Translations under genes and position numbers: made by a program
In this document: piece by piece, positions 15,999-22,484 of the stretch
Layout of the letters: each line of letters starts with the position of its first letter
Numbering within the stretch: the first letter of the stretch is position 1
Notes under the pieces: generated by a model
Seen by the model: the letters and a program-made list of their open reading frames with translations, nothing else
Database searches by the model: none
What the model was told of the DNA's origin: nothing
DNA from: a virus
Strand: one strand, 5' to 3'
Length of the DNA: 35,386 nucleotides
IMG/VR virus record: IMGVR_UViG_3300032326_001508
Location: 1-35,386 of that record

Positions 15999-16881
15999 CC
16001 AGATAGTTTTTTAATTGATTACTAAATTTATTTTGTAATTCATCCATATTATTACTAATAGCTTCTGGATGTCCAAAATTAAACTTATCGGTTCTACATT
16101 CACCTCTAACATGTGGTTTAAATTCATGAACACCTAAAAACTTATTTTCTATATCATTTTTAATTTTATTATCACCAGTTACCCATGGTAAATATATTTG
16201 ATTAAAATAATCATCAATACAATTACCTTTACTAACACTATCTTTATAATAATTTACTTTAGTATGTACTTGTGTTGGGAACACATATGAATAGTGATAC
16301 ATTTGAATACCAGTTTTATTATATAAAGTTTCACTATCAATATGTTTATAAACAATATTAGAACCTTCAGGATATTTTATAGTTGGTGGTCTATGTGTTA
16401 ACCAAGTAGAACCTTTAGTATATTTAAATATTCTTAAAAAATTATCACGATTTAATTCAAATCCAGTTAAATAATGGTCAAACCCACCATAAAATGAACA
16501 ACTTCTAACCCCAACAGTTGTTGGTTGTTCTTCTTTTAAGAATTCAATCATTTTAATTAAATCTTCAGTTTTATATACTTCATCAGAATCTAAATTCCAA
16601 ATATAATCAATATCATCATTAATATATTGCATATAAGCTCTACATTGGTCATCTTTTTCATTAAATTGACCATGAACAATTCTAATTTTATTTTCTGGGT
16701 CTGGAAATTCATCTAATATTTTATTTGTATCATCGGTAGATGTTGTTCTACCTTGTCTTTGCCAATAAGATACAGGACCTTCAGCAATTAATATTTGAGA
16801 AGCGAAAGGATATACTTGTTCTAAACATTCTTTTAAAACATAATCACCTTCAAATACTATCATTCCAAATGCTATTTTCAT
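15979..16881 (-). CDS. GT2-like glycosyltransferase
   Basis: 300 residues. MKIAFGMIVFEGDYVLKECLE at the start and YIWNLDSDEVYKTED (93-107) show a GT-A fold with the DSD metal-binding motif (98-100). EGPVSYW (about 34-40) and the long central part with histidines (THRPPTIKYP) would shape the donor and acceptor site. The family resembles bacterial and phage GT2-type enzymes with a beta-1,4-N-acetylglucosaminyltransferase flavour, but that is only a guess. It lies 12 nt after the upstream glycosyltransferase gene. Confidence 0.7.
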   Translation of the reverse strand: MKIAFGMIVFEGDYVLKECLEQVYPFASQILIAEGPVSYWQRQGRTTSTDDTNKILDEFPDPENKIRIVHGQFNEKDDQCRAYMQYINDDIDYIWNLDSDEVYKTEDLIKMIEFLKEEQPTTVGVRSCSFYGGFDHYLTGFELNRDNFLRIFKYTKGSTWLTHRPPTIKYPEGSNIVYKHIDSETLYNKTGIQMYHYSYVFPTQVHTKVNYYKDSVSKGNCIDDYFNQIYLPWVTGDNKIKNDIENKFLGVHEFKPHVRGECRTDKFNFGHPEAISNNMDELQNKFSNQLKNYLDESIRK

Positions 16882-16893
16882 ATTATTATATTA

Positions 16894-17757
16894 TTAGAAT
16901 CCGTATTTGTTATTAATATTTTTTAAATTATTATAATATTCATCATATATCTTTTTTAACGCTGGTATTTCTTTATACATGTTTAATGATGTATACATGT
17001 GGTGCATTCCAGATGGTGTATAATCATTTTCATTATATATGAATTGAGAAAAATGTGTAAAATATAATGCTTGATTAATACCATTCCATATAATATTCCC
17101 ATTTTCATTAAAATCACTATAATCATATAACTGCCATAACCATGGTGCACCATGACCAATTGTACTTTCATCAAAGAATAATTCATCAGGACACATTGAA
17201 GGAAAAGCATCTAGATATTTTTGGTCACCACATGTTGCTAAATGTGGGTATTTTTTATGTAGGACTGCATCAGCCCACCAATTTAAAATAAGTTTACCAA
17301 CTACGTCATTATTAAAATAACACACACCAACATTATAAGCACCTTCTGGTCTTTCAGTTAAAAATTGTCTATGTTTAAAAATACCAATAGATTTAGTTTC
17401 CATTAATTTATGTAAACTATTTATATTTTTATGGAAAAATATATCACTATCAATATAAATTAATGGTAAATCTAATTTTAACATTAAATATTGTGTAAAA
17501 TAAGATGCTAATGACCAGCAAAAATATCTATAATCAGAATTTTTTAATTTAAGCAAAGCTTCGTCATTATTAACCAAGTCATTAATATTATATACTATTA
17601 AATGTTCAAAATTACATTCAATTAATTTATTATAACTTTTATCATCAATACATAAATAATGTAGTTTAAAATCGTCAGAATTATTTAATAATGATTCATA
17701 TAAGGCAATTCCTTTTGCTAAATAATTATAATCTGAAACTGTTGTTAAATTAATCAT
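16894..17757 (-). CDS. GT8-like glycosyltransferase
   Basis: 287 residues. LPLIYIDSDIFFHKNIN (98-114) holds the DxD motif (D103, D105) in the GT8 arrangement, preceded by the Rossmann start LTTVSDYNYLAKGIALYESL (4-23). GAYNVGVCYFNND and CGDQKYLD (near residue 175-185) are further GT8-like features; THFSQFIY near the C-terminus fits the conserved final histidine region. Donor and acceptor are unknown. ATGA overlap of 4 nt with the upstream gene. Confidence 0.75.
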   Translation of the reverse strand: MINLTTVSDYNYLAKGIALYESLLNNSDDFKLHYLCIDDKSYNKLIECNFEHLIVYNINDLVNNDEALLKLKNSDYRYFCWSLASYFTQYLMLKLDLPLIYIDSDIFFHKNINSLHKLMETKSIGIFKHRQFLTERPEGAYNVGVCYFNNDVVGKLILNWWADAVLHKKYPHLATCGDQKYLDAFPSMCPDELFFDESTIGHGAPWLWQLYDYSDFNENGNIIWNGINQALYFTHFSQFIYNENDYTPSGMHHMYTSLNMYKEIPALKKIYDEYYNNLKNINNKYGF

Positions 17758-18413
17758 AAATAAAAATTATTATTTTTTCTAGCGTTATAAACCATTCTAT
17801 CATGTGATTCATGTTTGAAGTTTAATGAATGTACATCATCTCTATTACCAAAACCCCAATCAGGATGTTCATGTTTTATAATAACATCATTAATATATGT
17901 TTGTTTATTTAATATATTCGCCACATCCATAAATTCGTTATCACACCATACTGAAAGATAATTAGGATTGTAAATATAATTAAATCTATCATAATATTTC
18001 TTACCCATAATAGATAATGTATTTAATCTGTTACCTTGATATCCATCATTAAACCATAGAACCCCATCAGTATCAGGATATAATTCCATCATTTTTTGTT
18101 TTATGATGGAATCATACCCTTTAACCATTGGCACCATATCATCTGAAGCCAATAATAAGATGTCAAAATTAACATCTTCCAAATCAGCATTAACAGCTTC
18201 AATTTTTGAATTATTATCACCATAACATAGTTTTACATTTTCAAATTCCAATAAAAATTCAACCAAAGAGTCTTCTTTCATTGATTTATCGTCATTATCA
18301 CATGTGATAATAAATTTTGTTGATTTATCATCCAAATAAGTTAAATATTTGGTAAATGTTTTTATAAATTTATCTGGTCTATTTCTAGTTGGGAATTTAA
18401 TTAATAAATCCAT
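17754..18413 (-). CDS. GT-A fold glycosyltransferase
   Basis: 219 residues from the ATG at 18413 (MDLLIKFPTRNRP). A TTG at 18425 would add four residues but overlaps the previous stop, so the ATG with a one-base gap is more likely. KFPTRNRPDKFIKTF is the usual first strand and loop of GT2-like enzymes, and ILLLASDDMVP (around residue 85-95) is the metal-binding acidic motif. KHEHPDWGFGNRDD near the C-terminus is a conserved-looking active-site segment. Substrates are unknown. It sits in the glycan island between two other glycosyltransferases. Confidence 0.7.
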   Translation of the reverse strand: MDLLIKFPTRNRPDKFIKTFTKYLTYLDDKSTKFIITCDNDDKSMKEDSLVEFLLEFENVKLCYGDNNSKIEAVNADLEDVNFDILLLASDDMVPMVKGYDSIIKQKMMELYPDTDGVLWFNDGYQGNRLNTLSIMGKKYYDRFNYIYNPNYLSVWCDNEFMDVANILNKQTYINDVIIKHEHPDWGFGNRDDVHSLNFKHESHDRMVYNARKNNNFYL

Positions 18414-18414
18414 A

Positions 18415-20076
18415 TTACAATTCAATAACTTCTTTATATTTATTCATTATTTCACTAACAACATTGTCAGCTCTAAATTTATCGATATCATTAGGTATAT
18501 CATGGAATGATTTACTTAAAATAGTACCCATACTATCTATATCATAAATCCAACCACCTTTACCACATAACCAACCTTCTATTGTTGTTCTACCTAATAA
18601 AATACTAGCAGTTTCATCACATTGTTGAAGTAATTTTTCAACATTTGGTGTTGGTGGGTGATAGGTAACATGATTAAATTCACCACCATCTTCCACAATT
18701 AAATCTTCCATTGTAACACCATTTTCTTTACCAACAATCCAAAGTTCATTACCTTCTTCTCTTGTTGTTTTAATCAAATCTAAGAGAGTATTTCGTCTAA
18801 GATAATCAATTGTACCGACAAAGATAATTCGTTTCTTATTTCGCTTTGTATTATCATTTAAAACTTTAAATCTATTATAATCTATAGGGTTATAGATTAC
18901 TTCAATCATGTTTTCAGATATATTATGTTTTTCTATTAATAAATTTTTAATTTCAGGTCTGATTGCGATATATTTTTTTATCTGAGGATTAATTACTGGA
19001 GTTTCCAATTCCAATACTTCAGAATGAATTGTGCAAATAGTATCAGTCTGTGGGTAGAATTTTAATAAATGTTCAGTAATTGGTTTATGATTTAAATGCA
19101 ACACATCAAATCTAACATCTTGAACTTTATATATTTTATTTGGTTGAGTTGGTTCAAATCCTTTAGGTCCTTGAACTAACCATTTACCATCACCTAATTT
19201 AAAACCTGGAGGTTCTTGAAGAGAGTATAATTTAATACCCAAATTTGTAGCCATTTTATTTAATGGTGCACCAATATTTGAGCATATAGAAACATCACAA
19301 CCTTTTTTAACTAATTCTTTTGCGGTTTCAAAAACATATAATTCAGAACCAGTTAGATTGGCAAAACTTAAACAACCAATTAAAACTTTTAATTTTTGAT
19401 TTGGTTTAACAACTCTTTTAACTTTAACTGGTAATTTATCAGCGTACGTTTCTGAAAATTGTTGTCTGTTATCTTCCCACTGTTGATTTGTCATACCAAT
19501 GGATTTGTGAGTGATTTTAATTGTTGTTGTTACACCTACTTTAATACCAGTTAAATGATTTCTAAAACAAAAATCTACATCATAAAAATGAAACCCATTT
19601 ACTTCTTCATTAAATGTTTCTTTAATTCTAGTTTTATTTACAGCAAAAAATAAACCATCAACCACAACCACTTCTTCTAAATCTTGACCTAAATCATCAC
19701 TATAAGATGATAACCAAGTTTTACCTTCATGTGTGTGTGAAACTCTACCATACATTTTAGTTCTGTCTTCCCACCATACACCACTAGATGCTAGATATTT
19801 AGACCCAGCAAGACCAATGATACCATATTCAGGATTTTTATCAAATAATTTAACTATTTTATTAGCAATTTGTTTGCTATCCAATAAAATATCGTCATGA
19901 CAAAACACAACGATATTAAATTTAGCTTCATTTAATCCTTTATTATAAAATTTAGTTAATGATTCACCATTATTTATGTATTCAATAATTTCAACTTTAT
20001 CATGTCCAAAAACTTTTTTTAAATGTTTAGAGTGTTCTGGGTTACTCTCTCTAGTACAATATATTACACTAATCAT
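18415..20076 (-). CDS. Two-domain glycosyltransferase (GT-A plus GT-B)
   Basis: 553 residues. Residues 1-~220 form a GT2-like domain: SVIYCTRESNPEHS, then NIVVFCHDDILLDS (about 53-66) with the acidic motif HDD and EVVVVDGLFFAVNK. Residues ~228-553 form a GT-B/GT4-like domain: KVLIGCLSFANLTGSELYV, NMIEVIYNPIDYNRF, KKRIIFVGTIDY and TTIEGWLCGKGGWIYD, where the E-x-GW region replaces the usual EAxxxG. Two catalytic units in one chain could add two sugars in sequence. A Bacteroidota-like promoter lies just upstream, so this gene probably begins the downstream part of the glycan operon. Confidence 0.75.
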   Translation of the reverse strand: MISVIYCTRESNPEHSKHLKKVFGHDKVEIIEYINNGESLTKFYNKGLNEAKFNIVVFCHDDILLDSKQIANKIVKLFDKNPEYGIIGLAGSKYLASSGVWWEDRTKMYGRVSHTHEGKTWLSSYSDDLGQDLEEVVVVDGLFFAVNKTRIKETFNEEVNGFHFYDVDFCFRNHLTGIKVGVTTTIKITHKSIGMTNQQWEDNRQQFSETYADKLPVKVKRVVKPNQKLKVLIGCLSFANLTGSELYVFETAKELVKKGCDVSICSNIGAPLNKMATNLGIKLYSLQEPPGFKLGDGKWLVQGPKGFEPTQPNKIYKVQDVRFDVLHLNHKPITEHLLKFYPQTDTICTIHSEVLELETPVINPQIKKYIAIRPEIKNLLIEKHNISENMIEVIYNPIDYNRFKVLNDNTKRNKKRIIFVGTIDYLRRNTLLDLIKTTREEGNELWIVGKENGVTMEDLIVEDGGEFNHVTYHPPTPNVEKLLQQCDETASILLGRTTIEGWLCGKGGWIYDIDSMGTILSKSFHDIPNDIDKFRADNVVSEIMNKYKEVIEL

Positions 20077-20091
20077 ATTTTATTTATTTAA

Positions 20092-20124
20092 GCAAAGATA
20101 CGATTTATTTTCTAAAATGTAAAG
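20092..20124 (-). promoter_or_regulatory. Bacteroidota-like promoter for the glycan genes
   Basis: Read on the minus strand: TATCTTTGC (20092-20100) is an exact -7 box (TAnnTTTG). The -33 region at about 20118-20124 (CTTTACA) is a weak match. The RNA would start a few bases before the ATG at 20076. Confidence 0.55.
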
Positions 20125-20185
20125 TTTTATTAGATATTATAATATTTATAAATAAATCCGCTTCGTATTCTTAAAGTTTTTAATT

Positions 20186-20902
20186 ATGATTATTTATAAA
20201 ACAACAAATTTAATTAATGGTAAAATTTATGTAGGTCAAGATTCTAAAAATAATTCTAGATATCTAGGTTCTGGTAAATTACTTAAATTAGCTATTGAAA
20301 AATATGGTAAAGAAAATTTTAAAAAAGAAATATTGGAACATTGTAAAACAAAAGAAGAATTAGATGAAAAAGAAAAATATTGGATTAATTTATTAAAATC
20401 TACTGATGGTAATATTGGTTATAATATAACATTTGGTGGTCAAACTGGATGGATGACTGGGATGAAACACAGTGAAGAAACCAAATTAATGTATTCATTA
20501 AAAAGAAAAGGGTTGTTAATTGGTGATAAAAACGGTATGTATGGTAAAAAACATACTGAAGAAGCTAAAAATAAAATTAGTAATCCTAAATTTGGTGATA
20601 AAAACGGTATGTATGGTAAAAAACATACTGAAGAAGCTAAAAATAAAATGAGAGAAAAATTAAGTGGTGATAAAAACCCATTTTATAATAAAAAACATAC
20701 CGATGAAACTAAAAAGAAATTGTCTGAAATGGCTAAAAAAAGAAAAACTAACCCAAACAGTAAAAAAGTATCTGTTGATGGGTTAGTTTTTAATAGTGCT
20801 TCAGAAGCTGCTAGATTTTTTGGGTTATCTACATCGACAATAAGTTACAGATGTAGAAAAAATACTTTTAATTGTTTTTATTTAACACCTGTACTACCAT
20901 AA
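20186..20902 (+). CDS. GIY-YIG homing endonuclease with NUMOD3 repeats
   Basis: 238 residues. IIYKTTNLINGKIYVGQDSKN (2-22) is the GIY-YIG motif in a variant (IYK..KIYVGQ) with Y..YVG and a following R25-LGSG. The N-terminal ~95 residues are the nuclease domain. Then come repeated NUMOD3-type modules (GDKNGMYGKKHTEEAKNKI, two near-identical copies plus a third divergent one) and a C-terminal NUMOD1-like helix-turn-helix (VFNSASEAARFFGLSTSTI). It is the only plus-strand gene inside the minus-strand cluster and overlaps the dUTPase end by 25 bases. No clear promoter is visible in the 109 bases before it. Confidence 0.85.
   Translation: MIIYKTTNLINGKIYVGQDSKNNSRYLGSGKLLKLAIEKYGKENFKKEILEHCKTKEELDEKEKYWINLLKSTDGNIGYNITFGGQTGWMTGMKHSEETKLMYSLKRKGLLIGDKNGMYGKKHTEEAKNKISNPKFGDKNGMYGKKHTEEAKNKMREKLSGDKNPFYNKKHTDETKKKLSEMAKKRKTNPNSKKVSVDGLVFNSASEAARFFGLSTSTISYRCRKNTFNCFYLTPVLP
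20520..20649 (+). repeat. 58-base direct repeat within the GIY-YIG gene
   Basis: Two exact copies (20520-20577 and 20592-20649) with a 72-base period encode the tandem NUMOD3 modules. Exact identity in the third codon positions indicates a recent duplication. Confidence 0.85.
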
Positions 20903-21474
20903 CCACCACTTGAGCGTTCAGTGTTAGATTTTATTTCATCAACTTTAACAAATGATACTAATGATTTACTAATAACATTACTTAAAACACCCTGTGCAAT
21001 TCTATCACCATGTTCAATTATGAACTCATTTTTCCCATGGTTAATTAACAAAACACCTATCTCTCCAGTATAGTCCGAATCGATAGTTCCAATTCCATTA
21101 AGAACAGCAATCCCATGTTTATACGCTAAACCACTACGTGACCTAATTGTGATTTCCATGTGTTCTGGGATATCGAAATAAAGACCAGTTTTTATTAATT
21201 TATATTCAGTTGGTTTAATAACAATAGGTTCAGTTAAATTAGCTCTTAAATCAAACCCTGATGCACCTTCTGTTGCATATTCAGGGTTTGGGTTATTTGA
21301 TTTATTAACAAAGTTAAGCGGAATTTTAAACATATTTATATCCTGTTTGGGAATATCATAACCTTCAGATTCATCATCGGATTCATAATATTCATTAATA
21401 ATTTCCATGGTTTGGTCATTATTTTCTTCTTCATTACCTAGTATTGAATTTATTAAATCTCTAAATTTACTCAT
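20878..21474 (-). CDS. dut: dUTP diphosphatase
   Basis: 198 residues. All five trimeric-dUTPase motifs are visible: ASGFDLRA (71-78), RSRSGLA (111-117), GIGTIDSDYTGEIGV (127-141), GDRIAQGV (156-163) and RSSGGYGSTG (187-196). The enzyme hydrolyses dUTP to dUMP, keeps uracil out of phage DNA and feeds thymidylate synthesis. About 47 extra residues at the N-terminus are acidic and helical (LINSILGNEEENND, YYESDDESEGYD) and lie outside the usual ~150-residue core. Its 3' end overlaps the convergent GIY-YIG gene. The next gene upstream is 6 nt away. Confidence 0.95.
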   Translation of the reverse strand: MSKFRDLINSILGNEEENNDQTMEIINEYYESDDESEGYDIPKQDINMFKIPLNFVNKSNNPNPEYATEGASGFDLRANLTEPIVIKPTEYKLIKTGLYFDIPEHMEITIRSRSGLAYKHGIAVLNGIGTIDSDYTGEIGVLLINHGKNEFIIEHGDRIAQGVLSNVISKSLVSFVKVDEIKSNTERSSGGYGSTGVK

Positions 21475-21480
21475 AATTAT

Positions 21481-22035
21481 TTATTTAAGTTCTATTATTG
21501 CCATCATTATTGCTACTTTAAGAATCGAAGCTAATTTTTCACCATCGCGAGTTAATGGTCTACCACTAAAATCACTATTATAATTAAAAATAGCAAACGT
21601 TTCATCTTCTGTTAAAGAAATACCAGCTTCCATTAAGTAATAGATTGAACGTTCAGCAACAGATAACGATAGTAAATCATCATTAAATGTATAAAATTCA
21701 CCTTTATTATCTCTATGCCATTGAGATTTTTGTTCTGAATACATTTTAGCTTTACCAATTTGATGTAAAAAACAAACCTTAATTAAGGATTTTTGGTTAA
21801 CTTTTTTATTCTCAGGTAATAATTCATTAATTGATATCGCATGTTTAGTAATGGTTAAAATTAAATTTATTAATCCACCTTCATATGCACCATAAAGATT
21901 TGTTGTTGTACATGCTGGTGCTGAAAAAAATTCAATACCTAATAATTCAATTAATTTATCGTTAATGAATCCGTGTTTAACCCCAGTATCATTAAATTTG
22001 TTAGAATTTTTAATAATTTTTTCTTTAGTTAACAT
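21481..22035 (-). CDS. HD-domain-like protein with altered HD motif
   Basis: 184 residues, all helical. SLIKVCFLHQIGKAKMYSE (83-101) looks like the central helix of an HD-domain hydrolase, but the second metal ligand D is replaced by Q (H91-Q92). TITKHAISINELLP (61-74) may give another histidine. Later SVAERSIYYLMEAG and a NSDFSGRPLTRDGEKLASIL end follow the HD-protein layout. It may be a catalytically altered or inactive relative, or the similarity may be superficial. Close coupling to dUTPase (6 nt) suits a nucleotide-metabolism or nucleotide-sensing role, which is inference. Confidence 0.45.
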   Translation of the reverse strand: MLTKEKIIKNSNKFNDTGVKHGFINDKLIELLGIEFFSAPACTTTNLYGAYEGGLINLILTITKHAISINELLPENKKVNQKSLIKVCFLHQIGKAKMYSEQKSQWHRDNKGEFYTFNDDLLSLSVAERSIYYLMEAGISLTEDETFAIFNYNSDFSGRPLTRDGEKLASILKVAIMMAIIELK

Positions 22036-22041
22036 ATTTTT

Positions 22042-22482
22042 CTAGTTTTTTTTATTAGTACTCTTTTTTGTTGTTTGCAATACACTTTTAATTGGTTTGG
22101 ATGTAACTACAACTTCACCATTATCCAATATAACATTATCATTAATAGTGTTATCTTCATTTATTTCATCTTCATCGTTATAAGATTTCAATTCTTCTTG
22201 AAATTCTTTTTTTAGATTTGAAAAAGAATCTTTGAGTTTATTCTCATAATCACTTTTAATTTTGTTAATATTAGCATTAAACGTGTCTCTATGTTGAATA
22301 GTTTTAATCAACTCATTTGCTCTTTCAACATTAATCAAATGATTTAAATTAACACCTGAATCATATTCAACATTATCAGATTCACTAGTAGTTTTATGTT
22401 TAATATTATTATTAGTATTATCTTCACTTAAATAATAATAAATAAAATCAAACACAACTTTTAACTTTTCATTGTTACTCAT
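22042..22482 (-). CDS. Hypothetical coiled-coil protein
   Basis: 146 residues. An N-terminal helix (NEKLKVVFDFIYYYLSEDN) is followed by a long charged coiled-coil-like helix (YENKLKDSFSNLKKEFQEELKSY, about 84-106), then an acidic stretch and a basic KKSTNKKN tail. Nothing enzymatic is visible. It is 2 nt from the glycosyltransferase gene and 6 nt from the HD-like gene. Confidence 0.6.
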   Translation of the reverse strand: MSNNEKLKVVFDFIYYYLSEDNTNNNIKHKTTSESDNVEYDSGVNLNHLINVERANELIKTIQHRDTFNANINKIKSDYENKLKDSFSNLKKEFQEELKSYNDEDEINEDNTINDNVILDNGEVVVTSKPIKSVLQTTKKSTNKKN

Positions 22483-22484
22483 AA

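Noticed and set aside
20101-20185. tRNA or small RNA gene before the GIY-YIG endonuclease
   Set aside because: No cloverleaf or stable GC stem is visible; the stretch is AT-rich and holds only the minus-strand promoter.
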